Source: a virus
DNA: 22,982 nucleotides
Reading direction: 5' to 3' (one strand)
IMG/VR virus record: IMGVR_UViG_3300027768_000062
Coordinates: 1-22,982 of that record
Shown: in pieces, positions 13,672-20,941 of the stretch
Layout of the letters: the number at the start of each line of letters is the position of its first letter
How positions within the stretch are numbered: position 1 is the stretch's first letter
Notes under the pieces: model-generated
Told to the model about the DNA's origin: nothing
Database searches by the model: none
The model's input: the letters and a program-made list of their open reading frames with translations, nothing else
Made by a program: the position numbers and the translations under genes

Positions 13672-13944
13672 ATGTTAAATTTACAATCAAATATCGACAT
13701 AATCGTTGAGGATATTCAAAAAAAATTTCCAGAGTTTTTACGTCCTAAAGATCTAGTCAAATCCGGCCTTTACAAATCAACAAGCGATCTTTGCTGGTCT
13801 ATGAAGCGAAATCGAGCACCACCCTCGATCAAGCTAAGTACCCATAAAGTAATTTTCCCCAGAGCCTCACTATGTGCATGGCTTAGAGAAAAAGCGCAGA
13901 ATGATTTTGTAGGAGGCCGAGGAAATGACAAATCTCCAGCTTAA
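13672..13944 (+). CDS. AlpA/MerR-like winged-helix DNA-binding protein, 90 aa
   Basis: The core (residues about 22-75) fits the AlpA/excisionase-type helix-turn-helix: FLRPKDLVKSGLYKSTSDLCWSMKR, where the second helix and the basic KRNRAPPSIKLS turn would contact DNA, then KVIFPRASLCAWLREKA, the usual strand and final helix. Such proteins serve phages and plasmids as excisionases, regulators or origin-binding accessory factors. It is the first gene of a block with helicase and primase, and its end overlaps the helicase start by 20 bp, so a replication or operon-control role is more likely than excision. AAGGAAG precedes the ATG inside a hairpin. Confidence 0.72.
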   Translation: MLNLQSNIDIIVEDIQKKFPEFLRPKDLVKSGLYKSTSDLCWSMKRNRAPPSIKLSTHKVIFPRASLCAWLREKAQNDFVGGRGNDKSPA

Positions 13945-15439
13945 TCATTTGAACGTTGCAGTTGATGAAGAAATTTCAAGTACCCCCCTGTTAAATGAAA
14001 ATGGAAATTTAGAGGAGGGCAAAAGCAATGACTCTAATAACACCTTAGCAATATCGGCGAATACGGCCAAAGATCATGTTTTGATTAAGATTAAGGAAAA
14101 CATCCTTATTAAATTTCCTACGGATGAACTTAAAAATAAAGTCATCGCTGAAAATACATTCATAAATCCAAAATATGTTTCAAATGAAGAGCATGGTTAC
14201 AGCAATTGGAACGTCGATCCATATATTGAAACTTACCAAGTGATTGAAGATGGCCTAATTGTCCCTCTAGGGTTTGGAGCCCAACTGCTCAAATTGTGCA
14301 AAGAGGAGAATTTAGATATTGAGTTTGAAGATCAACGCACTACCTGCCACGTCTCTTATCCTGATTCATTAAACGAAATAACATTGCGCTCATACCAAAA
14401 CCGTGTTGTTGGAGATGCTTTAAACAATATTCAAGGAACTATTGTAGCACCCACGGGTTGCGGAAAATCACTCATTGGCTTGGAGATTATCCGCCGTCGC
14501 CAACAAAAAGCACTCATTATCGTTCATCGATCAGACCTGGCGGAGCAGTGGATAAATGTTATCAAATTGCGCTTAGGTATAATACCAGGGCAAATTGGTG
14601 ATGGAAAATGGGATGTTGGAAATGAGATTACAGTGGCAATGGTGCAGACATTAGCCTCAAGGCAAGACGACACTAAAACACTGTCTGATGAATTTGGAAT
14701 AATTATCGCGGAAGAATGTCATCATTTGCCTTCGGAAACCTTTTTCGAAACCATAGGCATGTTTAACGCTAAATATAGATATGGTTTATCAGCTACAATC
14801 GACCGTCGCGATGGTCTTATGCCTTTGATTTTTCTTGCAGCAGGACCACTCATAGCTTGTGTTGAACGCAAAGAAGTCGAAGCTCTCCAAGCAACAGTCC
14901 CGGCTTCCGTAATATCAATTGAAACCAAATGTGCTCCAGAAGCAGGTTCTTGGAATGAGTATATAGATGCAATTTGCACAAATGCCGACCGTAATCTTCT
15001 CATATTCAACTTAGCTACAAATTCCAATGTACCCACACTTATCTTAACAGATCGGATAGCACATGCAGAAGACCTTTCAGACATATTTTCTAAAAGAGAG
15101 ATTCAGCATGTCCTTGTGCACGGCCAACTCAAGAATCGAGATGAAGCAATGAATCTCGTCAAAAGTGTTCCGATAACCATTGGCACAACTGGACTACTTG
15201 GGGAGGGGCTCGACATACCATTCTGGGAAGTGTTGATCATGGCATCACCAATTTCAAGCGAGATAAAATTGATGCAAGCCATTGGTCGGGTAATAAGAGC
15301 TAGTGAAGGGAAGAAAAGAGCCCTAGTATATGATCTAAGAGACGATTGCGGATTTTCTGGATCTAGTTTCAAAAAGCGTTTTGCAATCTACAAGAAACAC
15401 AACATTTGGGTGAAATTTAGCAACGATAAAATTAAATAA
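13925..15439 (+). CDS. SF2 DEAD/DEAH-type helicase (UvsW/XPB-like), 504 aa
   Basis: An ATP-dependent DNA translocase or helicase. After an N-terminal substrate-binding part (to about 145), the motifs come in order: Q-like RSYQ before motif I, Walker A APTGCGKS (175-182), motif II EECHH (263-267), motif III SAT (289-291), motif V TTGLLGEGLDIP, and motif VI QAIGRVIR (451-458). Motif II has Glu where nearly all members have Asp. The length matches UvsW-like enzymes that remodel forks and recombination intermediates. The ATG overlaps the AlpA-like gene by 20 bp and has GGAGG and GAGGA upstream. A hairpin terminator and the primase-helicase gene follow, so this is part of the replication block. 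Confidence 0.9.
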   Translation: MTNLQLNHLNVAVDEEISSTPLLNENGNLEEGKSNDSNNTLAISANTAKDHVLIKIKENILIKFPTDELKNKVIAENTFINPKYVSNEEHGYSNWNVDPYIETYQVIEDGLIVPLGFGAQLLKLCKEENLDIEFEDQRTTCHVSYPDSLNEITLRSYQNRVVGDALNNIQGTIVAPTGCGKSLIGLEIIRRRQQKALIIVHRSDLAEQWINVIKLRLGIIPGQIGDGKWDVGNEITVAMVQTLASRQDDTKTLSDEFGIIIAEECHHLPSETFFETIGMFNAKYRYGLSATIDRRDGLMPLIFLAAGPLIACVERKEVEALQATVPASVISIETKCAPEAGSWNEYIDAICTNADRNLLIFNLATNSNVPTLILTDRIAHAEDLSDIFSKREIQHVLVHGQLKNRDEAMNLVKSVPITIGTTGLLGEGLDIPFWEVLIMASPISSEIKLMQAIGRVIRASEGKKRALVYDLRDDCGFSGSSFKKRFAIYKKHNIWVKFSNDKIK

Positions 15440-15444
15440 AAAAA

Positions 15445-15472
15445 CCCTCTGACGGATAATCCAGAGGGCTTT
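15445..15472 (+). terminator. Terminator between helicase and primase genes
   Basis: Perfect 7-bp stem CCCTCTG (15445-15451) / CAGAGGG (15462-15468), followed by CTTTC. The A-rich run before it would make a better tract on the minus strand. It may only partly stop transcription and so lower primase expression. Confidence 0.5.
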
Positions 15473-15499
15473 CATAACAAAATTAACGGTAGCCTCATT

Positions 15500-18136
15500 A
15501 TGACACAAGCAACGGTAGAATTTCAACCAGAAATTCAAGCAAGAACGATTTCGGAGTTGCAAGAACAAGCCCGGCAACAAATGCTAACTTATGGCTTCTA
15601 CTTTGATGGCCTATTTGACACAAGCGGCAAGCGCATAGATTTTTGTGGGAGACAAGGCGATAGAAGAAAGACCGAATGGTACATAGCCTCTCTGGATACT
15701 GATTCAAAAGGAAGGCAATGGCTTCGAGTTACCTACAATTCACATCACGACACCTTAAAATCGGATAAAAACTACACATTTAACAGCACAACTGGCGCTT
15801 CTCTAAATGATCATGAGTTGAACGAACAAAAAGCACGAGTTGCTGCCATGCAACAAAAGAGACAACAGGAACAAGGTGTTGAAGAAAGAAAACAACAAGA
15901 AAAAGCTAAAACAGATCGAGATCGATTCAATAAAGCATCCGATGAAGGGCAATCAACATATCTTTCAAGAAAACAAGTAGGAGCGCATGGGATTCGATTT
16001 GAAAAAACTGGAAATGAGGCAGTAATTCTCGTTCCAATGCGTGATGAGAACGGGGAAATTCAAGCATTGCAAGAGATCTACGAAACAAAAAGGACATTCT
16101 GGAACGAAACAAAACCAAGAGATAAAAATTTTACTAATGCCGTCAAAGGTCTTTTTCATGTCATAGGGAACATTGTCGATGGTCAATTAATTCGTGTATC
16201 AGAAGGCTATTCGACGTCAGTTAGTTGCTATGAAAGCACAGAATGCACCGCCCCTCATGTCGTCGCCTTTTCAGCTGGAGCATATAAAACCATAATTCCG
16301 ATTCTAAGGAAACAATACCCAAATAGCTTCATAAGCATATGCGCAGATAACAATGTGAGAGATAATCCCGAGGAAGAAAATACGGGGGTAAGAGAAGCAG
16401 AAAGAGCTGCTAAAGAAACCGATAGATGCTTTGTTGTTTATCCGATCTTTCCTGAAGGTAAAGAAAGAGATGAAGAAGGAAACCGATACGCTGATTTTAA
16501 CGACCTAATGATTGCTGAAGGCAAAGAAGAGGTGCGAATGCAGATCGAAAATACCACTTATTCAAATGATACAGAGGAAGCAGAATCTTTAATAGACGGG
16601 CAATCAGAGAATGAATACGATTCTACTGACATATCAAAAGCGACGGCAAACGCTCGTCGCAGAGCTATTACAAATCAAGTAACACTTGATGACATTATCA
16701 GAGATATTCGCAAACAACACCCAACACTTAAAGATCAAGCCAAAGATATAGCAACGAAAGCGTTATCATGGGCCAAAAACTTTCAAACAGGTTTCGAGAT
16801 AATTGTTAATGGTATTCCTAAAACAATAACTGATATGAAGTCACTTGATTCACGTTTAGCACAACTCGAAGCACCAGGACAACCTTGTGTAATAGTTAAT
16901 CGTAAGGACGCACTGCCTATCACCAATGCCGACTATAACAAAAGATTAAGTGGCGAAGTTGTCGTTGTGGGAGTGAACGAGAAGGGACAGCCTAAATATG
17001 TTGCTGCAAATAAATTTTGGGAGGGAAACACTCATAAACATATCTATCGCAACATTGTATTTACTAATAAACAAACAAACAAGAATGACTACAATCTATT
17101 TACCGGATTTGGAGTTGAACCAAAACAAGGAAACTGCGAAAAAATTCTTAATCACATCAAAGATGTTGTTTGTTCTGGTAATAAAACTAATAATACAGCT
17201 CTTCTTAAATTGCTTGCCTGGCAAATGCAAAACATCGGTAGACCTTCACGTATCATTACAGGTTTACAAAGCATTGAACAGCAAGTTGGAAAAGGATGTT
17301 TATTAGGTGATGTCCTTGCTCCAATTTATGGAAATGCTGGATTTACAACCAGCGATATCGGACAAATTATAGGTAGATTTAATGATACAATACGCGGCAA
17401 GGCTTTTATTTTCTTAGATGAATGCTTATTTGCAGGTGATCGAAAAGCTGCTGATGCAATTAAATCCTTGGCAACTGCTACACGTATAGGCGTGGAGTCC
17501 AAAGGAGTCCCAACAGTACAATTTCCATGTGCAGCAAACATATTCCTTTCAACAAACCATCCTGATGCCGCTCATATTGAGGAAGCAGACGCTCGTTATT
17601 GGATTTTAGAAGTTAAGCCTCATCGCAAAGGAGACACCAATTATTTTGAAAAGTTATATGCTGAGATCAATGGTGGTGGCCTTTCAGCTTTCATGCATTA
17701 TTTACTGAACCTTGATGTCAGAGAGTTTGTCCCTCAACGAGACGTCCCTATAGATAACGAAGCGAAAAATACAATGATTAGGAACTCGATCAATCCCTAT
17801 GACGCTAGGAAATGGCTTGAAGACTGCTGTCATACACACATGATTTTAGGCTGCACTCCTAGAGAAGAATATAAACAAGCCGGTTACCGATGGGAATTTT
17901 GGAAAAAAGGCGAGGAATATGAAAACGGCGTATTTTTTACAGCTTATGCCGAATGGCTGAAAAATGTTAAGTCGCCTGTCGCGCCAAAACCAACGGCAGC
18001 GAATAATTTTGGTGCATTGTTAAATACCGCAGGTTTTGAATCACGAAGAGACGCACAAAGACGACGAACACTACCAGACCCAAGCGAATGCTTAAAAAAA
18101 GTGACAGAGATGCTGGAAAGTAAAGGTAAAAAATGA
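15500..18136 (+). CDS. Primase-helicase replication protein (TOPRIM + SF3/DUF5906-type), 878 aa
   Basis: The likely replication initiator of the element. Residues 1-110 are an unassigned N-terminal part and 110-150 a Gln/Arg/Lys-rich coil. Residues about 165-320 are a TOPRIM-type primase domain, with Glu235 in SEGYST and Asp283 in CADNN; the usual DxD is only partly kept. Residues about 500-780 are a phage-type SF3 helicase: a Walker A-like QQVGKG (Gly597, Lys598), Walker B IFLDE (Asp640, Glu641), and a sensor STNHP (Asn686) followed by a DARYW arginine-finger region. The first glycine of the P-loop is missing. The fusion of primase and SF3 helicase resembles phage P4 alpha and many plasmid Rep proteins, whose origin is often adjacent; a repeat-dense region follows here at once. 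The ribosome site at ATG 15500 is poor. Confidence 0.88.
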   Translation: MTQATVEFQPEIQARTISELQEQARQQMLTYGFYFDGLFDTSGKRIDFCGRQGDRRKTEWYIASLDTDSKGRQWLRVTYNSHHDTLKSDKNYTFNSTTGASLNDHELNEQKARVAAMQQKRQQEQGVEERKQQEKAKTDRDRFNKASDEGQSTYLSRKQVGAHGIRFEKTGNEAVILVPMRDENGEIQALQEIYETKRTFWNETKPRDKNFTNAVKGLFHVIGNIVDGQLIRVSEGYSTSVSCYESTECTAPHVVAFSAGAYKTIIPILRKQYPNSFISICADNNVRDNPEEENTGVREAERAAKETDRCFVVYPIFPEGKERDEEGNRYADFNDLMIAEGKEEVRMQIENTTYSNDTEEAESLIDGQSENEYDSTDISKATANARRRAITNQVTLDDIIRDIRKQHPTLKDQAKDIATKALSWAKNFQTGFEIIVNGIPKTITDMKSLDSRLAQLEAPGQPCVIVNRKDALPITNADYNKRLSGEVVVVGVNEKGQPKYVAANKFWEGNTHKHIYRNIVFTNKQTNKNDYNLFTGFGVEPKQGNCEKILNHIKDVVCSGNKTNNTALLKLLAWQMQNIGRPSRIITGLQSIEQQVGKGCLLGDVLAPIYGNAGFTTSDIGQIIGRFNDTIRGKAFIFLDECLFAGDRKAADAIKSLATATRIGVESKGVPTVQFPCAANIFLSTNHPDAAHIEEADARYWILEVKPHRKGDTNYFEKLYAEINGGGLSAFMHYLLNLDVREFVPQRDVPIDNEAKNTMIRNSINPYDARKWLEDCCHTHMILGCTPREEYKQAGYRWEFWKKGEEYENGVFFTAYAEWLKNVKSPVAPKPTAANNFGALLNTAGFESRRDAQRRRTLPDPSECLKKVTEMLESKGKK

Positions 18137-18140
18137 ATTT

Positions 18141-18404
18141 CTCGACAGACCGACGGACTCGACACACAATTTTTCCCAACTCCCACAAAATGCGGTATAA
18201 GGAAAGTCTAAATTCTTTATACCGCGTTTTTGGCACATTGAGAAAAAAAGTCTGTCTTATGTGTCGAGTCTGTCGAGTTTCATATATAAGCCTTTAATTA
18301 TCACTGAGTTTTGATATTAGACAGACTTATATATATATATATTAAGTCTGTCTAAGTGTGTCTATAGCTCGACAGACTCGACAGACTTAGACACACTTAG
18401 ACGC
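18141..18404. other. Putative replication origin: many GACAGAC/GTCTGTC repeats around an alternating TA core
   Basis: Seven exact GACAGAC/GTCTGTC copies lie here: 18144, 18250, 18268, 18320, 18346, 18371 and 18380 (start positions), with GACACAC/GTGTGTC variants at 18161, 18356 and 18390. Two arms TAGACAGACTTA (18318-18329) and TAAGTCTGTCTA (18343-18354) enclose 13 bp of alternating TA. A second perfect pair, TAAGTGTGTCTA (18353-18364) / TAGACACACTTA (18388-18399), encloses a tandem CTCGACAGA repeat. An easily melted core flanked by repeats, next to a primase-helicase gene, is how initiator-dependent origins are built. No DnaA box was seen. Inference, but the structure is visible. Confidence 0.65.
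18192..18231 (+). terminator. Intrinsic terminator of the primase-helicase gene
   Basis: 13-bp arms GCGGTATAAGGAA (18192-18204) and TTCTTTATACCGC (18213-18225), one mismatch, 8-nt loop, then GTTTTT (18226-18231). A strong terminator 56 bp after the stop codon, embedded in the left part of the origin-like region. Confidence 0.8.
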
Positions 18405-18447
18405 GGTTTATACAAGAGCAAAAAGAGTACATAACGGAGGAGTTGTA

Positions 18448-18933
18448 ATGAATGTCGAAATAGTCGAATTTTACCCTATTGAGCGGAAGGAGGAGAAGGA
18501 TTTCCTAACTGGAACACTTCGGATTAGGCTCCCTGACATAAAGCTCCAAATTCTTGGCATATTTGTTACGAAGAATAAGGATTCCTGGTTTTTTGCCCTT
18601 CCTGGACGGAAAGGGATCGATCACAAAACTGGTAATGCGGTTCGATATCCATTTATCGCGTTTGACGATCGCCAGATGCAAAAAGAACTAATCGAAGCCT
18701 TAAGAGAAAAAGTTCCCGCATTCATTGGAAAGCGACTTGCGGATACAGAGAATCCTCTAGTGTTTCCACCCAAAAGGCGTAACCCAGAAGACAAAGCAGG
18801 GATCGCGGCTAATGAGGGTGTTGTGGTAGAGAAAAGAGAGGAAAGACAAGAAAGGCAAAACTTGGCTATTGCAGGCAAGGTCTGGCAAGATCCGCCTCCA
18901 AGGAAAGACATATACAATAGGAAACGAAAATAA
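18448..18933 (+). CDS. SpoVG-like small nucleic-acid-binding protein, 161 aa
   Basis: Residues 1-90 resemble SpoVG in order of strands: VEIVEFYPI, then LTGTLRIRLPDIKLQILGIFV, then WFFALPGRKG (SpoVG has LFVAMPSKR at this place), YPFIAF and the final helix MQKELIEALREKV. SpoVG proteins bind DNA and RNA and regulate many genes; plasmids and phages carry relatives. Residues about 105-161 are a Lys/Arg/Glu-rich, probably unfolded tail (VVEKREERQERQ). A very good ribosome site (GGAGG, 7 nt) precedes the ATG, and it is the first gene after the origin-like region. The next gene's ATG follows its stop directly (TAAATG). The homology is remote, by eye. Confidence 0.55.
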   Translation: MNVEIVEFYPIERKEEKDFLTGTLRIRLPDIKLQILGIFVTKNKDSWFFALPGRKGIDHKTGNAVRYPFIAFDDRQMQKELIEALREKVPAFIGKRLADTENPLVFPPKRRNPEDKAGIAANEGVVVEKREERQERQNLAIAGKVWQDPPPRKDIYNRKRK

Positions 18934-19530
18934 ATGCGGCACAGCAATGATAAGATAACCAGTATTCTAGAAGTACAGAACAGCGTTTCATTGCCACCGG
19001 CAGAAGGAGACGCTATTTTTAAGACACTACAAGCCGTTCCGGATGATATCTTGAAGGAATATGTAGTCGCCATTCAGAATAATGTAGAAGATCAACTTCT
19101 GATTAAAAATTGTGCTTTAGCCAAAGATTGCCCGTTACTATACAAGCACTTAACGGCAAATCTCACTCTGCATCAACTTGATAAACTAAACTATATCGTA
19201 CAGCACCTGGCTACGAAAAATCCTTTGGAAAAAATAAGAGAGTTATCTCGTTTGACATTCGACAATGAACCACCTACGGATGAGAGTGTGGCCAAGGCTT
19301 TTGCACTGATTAGCCTGATTCAGTCGTCTAAAGCAGACCACAAGCAAAAGGCTGAAGAGCTTTCTAAACTTTCAGCACAAATACAACTAATCGCTGATAT
19401 CTTCCTAGTTTTGGGCTTGGATGAAAAATACGGTCATTTAATTATGGTAAAACTATCGGAAGGATTTCAAGATGACCTCGACTCTTTGATCAAATTAACT
19501 ACTAGAAATTTCATGGATAAAATTGTATAG
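18934..19530 (+). CDS. Unknown helical protein, 198 aa
   Basis: I do not recognise it. It is almost entirely predicted helix: charged and Leu-rich segments such as TLQAVPDDILKEYVVAIQ, KLNYIVQHLATKNPLEKIRE and AEELSKLSAQIQLIADIFLV, without membrane segments, zinc sites or nucleotide motifs. Two Cys lie close together near residue 60 (NCALAKDC). It begins on the base after the stop of the SpoVG-like gene, with AGGAAA in that gene's last codons, so the two are co-expressed. Its place between the origin and the RusA/terminase genes is where phages keep small host-takeover or recombination-accessory genes. No function can be given. Confidence 0.75.
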   Translation: MRHSNDKITSILEVQNSVSLPPAEGDAIFKTLQAVPDDILKEYVVAIQNNVEDQLLIKNCALAKDCPLLYKHLTANLTLHQLDKLNYIVQHLATKNPLEKIRELSRLTFDNEPPTDESVAKAFALISLIQSSKADHKQKAEELSKLSAQIQLIADIFLVLGLDEKYGHLIMVKLSEGFQDDLDSLIKLTTRNFMDKIV

Positions 19531-19617
19531 TTACTATTTAAAAGATAGGCTGATATTTTATTGAATGTGCAATAAATGCTCAGCTAGATCCAGAATCTAA
19601 AGACGCAAAGATATTTT

Positions 19618-20070
19618 ATGAGACGAATTGATTTTTTTAATGATAGCGCATCTTTGATAAGAAAGTATTTTGAAACTTATCAGCAAGATACGAATAATCC
19701 AGAACATTTCGCCATATGTGAACTATTTCATTTGTTTGATGATTCGATGAGATGGTTTTACTCTGAAGAAAGAGGAGAATGTAAAGAATTAGATCGGTGG
19801 AGAGAGCAGCTTGAGTTAGCAGGAGTTAAGGCACATAAAATTTATACGAAGTTGAAAGAAAAAGGTATCGATGTGGTGTATGACAAAAATCTGCTTAAAA
19901 ACAGGCAGGATGACTGTAAATCTGGTCCTGAAAAATTGGGATTTCATCTCCATCTTAACGCTGTGGAAGACCTACTTAACTTTTGTATTATCGGAACTGC
20001 AGATACTAAAAAGCTCAGTAAACTGAAAAAATCTATTGGTATCAAAGAGCAAAACTATGTCAATGCCTAA
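19618..20070 (+). CDS. Unknown soluble protein, 150 aa
   Basis: I do not recognise it. It starts MRRIDFFNDSASLIRKYFET and is mixed helical, with a His/Glu/Asp-rich part near residues 30-50 (EHFAICELFHLFDDSMRWF) and Lys-rich segments in the second half. HLHLNAVEDLLNF (about residues 110-122) may close a helical bundle. The conserved-looking acidic and His residues could bind metal, but there is no known motif. The ribosome site is weak (AAAG), and the 87 bp before it hold no clear promoter. The RusA gene follows after 24 bp, so they probably share a transcript. Confidence 0.7.
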   Translation: MRRIDFFNDSASLIRKYFETYQQDTNNPEHFAICELFHLFDDSMRWFYSEERGECKELDRWREQLELAGVKAHKIYTKLKEKGIDVVYDKNLLKNRQDDCKSGPEKLGFHLHLNAVEDLLNFCIIGTADTKKLSKLKKSIGIKEQNYVNA

Positions 20071-20094
20071 AGGACATCAACAAGGGCAATTAAA

Positions 20095-20490
20095 ATGCTC
20101 GTAAACGAACTTAAATTGCTAGGTGCTCCAATTCCTGCGGCTCGTCCAAGAGTAAAGCGCAACGGCTTCACTTTTGACCCGAAAGCAAAAGAAAAATCCG
20201 TGGCTAAGAAGCTCGTCATTAATCAATGGAATAGGGAACCATTAAAAGAACCGCTTTCGGTGGACATTCTTTTTGAGATGCCAATTCCGAAATCAATCTC
20301 GAAGAAAAAGCGAGCACAGCTTATTGGGCAACCTCATGTTATAAAGCCAGATTGTGACAATTTAGCAAAGTTTGTTTTAGATGTCATGAATGATGTTATC
20401 TATAGTGATGATAGTTGTGTTTATGATCTTCATGTAACCAAAAACTATTCAGCAGATCCTAAAACAGTGATTAAGATCATTAAAATTTAA
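20095..20490 (+). CDS. rusA: RusA-family Holliday junction resolvase, 131 aa
   Basis: A dimeric endonuclease that cuts Holliday junctions and branched DNA before packaging. The RusA signature is present: KPDCDNLAKFVLDVMNDVIYSDDS (residues 83-106), with the catalytic aspartates in KPDCDN and DDS, and the flanking PxPAARPRVKRNG near residue 12. At 131 aa it is slightly longer than E. coli RusA (120 aa). AAGGG lies 9 nt before the ATG. It directly precedes the terminase genes, as in many lambdoid phages, where debranching the DNA is needed for packaging. Confidence 0.93.
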   Translation: MLVNELKLLGAPIPAARPRVKRNGFTFDPKAKEKSVAKKLVINQWNREPLKEPLSVDILFEMPIPKSISKKKRAQLIGQPHVIKPDCDNLAKFVLDVMNDVIYSDDSCVYDLHVTKNYSADPKTVIKIIKI

Positions 20491-20509
20491 TAGTAAAAAT
20501 GGAGTAGCA

Positions 20510-20941
20510 ATGCCAGCACCACTAAATCACCCGCCTTATCCTGGATGCGAAACAGGAGGACGGCCAACAAAATACACGCAGGAATTCATTGAAGAAGAAG
20601 CTGATGCTTTCCTCGCATGGATGAATAAACCTGGCTCCATTTACTTCAAACGATTTGCAGTTGATAGAGGGTATCACCCTAACCGTCTTGCTGAATTTGC
20701 AGAACAAAACGAAAAGTTTTCGTGCGCGTATGAAAGAGCGAAGGCATGGCAGGAGATGCGGCTCGTTGAAGGTGGCCTTCTGAATGAGTTTAGCGGCAGT
20801 TTTACAAAGTTTGTGATGGGCAATGTGTGCGGCTGGACTGATCGCGTCGAAACGAAAGTTTCAGGCGATGCGGTCAACCCGTTAACTTTCCTTTTGCAGC
20901 AGGTCGACGGAAAAACAAAGGATCTGGTCAATGAAAAGTGA
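20510..20941 (+). CDS. Terminase small subunit (probable), 143 aa
   Basis: The DNA-recognition part of a phage packaging motor. It shows the small-terminase pattern: GGRPTKYTQEFIEEEADAFL at residues 17-36, then YFKRFAVDRGYHPNRLAEFA, a helix-turn-helix-like region, and ERAKAWQEMRLVEGGLLNEFSGSFTKFVMGNVCGWTDR, in which the closing NxCGWTDR is typical of this family. Its last 11 bp overlap the large-subunit gene, the usual coupling. GGAG lies 6 nt before the ATG. Because both subunits are kept together and look intact, packaging of this or a related DNA is probably under selection. Confidence 0.85.
   Translation: MPAPLNHPPYPGCETGGRPTKYTQEFIEEEADAFLAWMNKPGSIYFKRFAVDRGYHPNRLAEFAEQNEKFSCAYERAKAWQEMRLVEGGLLNEFSGSFTKFVMGNVCGWTDRVETKVSGDAVNPLTFLLQQVDGKTKDLVNEK

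Noticed and set aside
13518-13700. 60-aa frame on the minus strand, upstream of the minus-strand terminator
   Set aside because: Biased composition, no ribosome site, and the stretch is taken up by hairpins; a non-coding transcript explains the terminator better.
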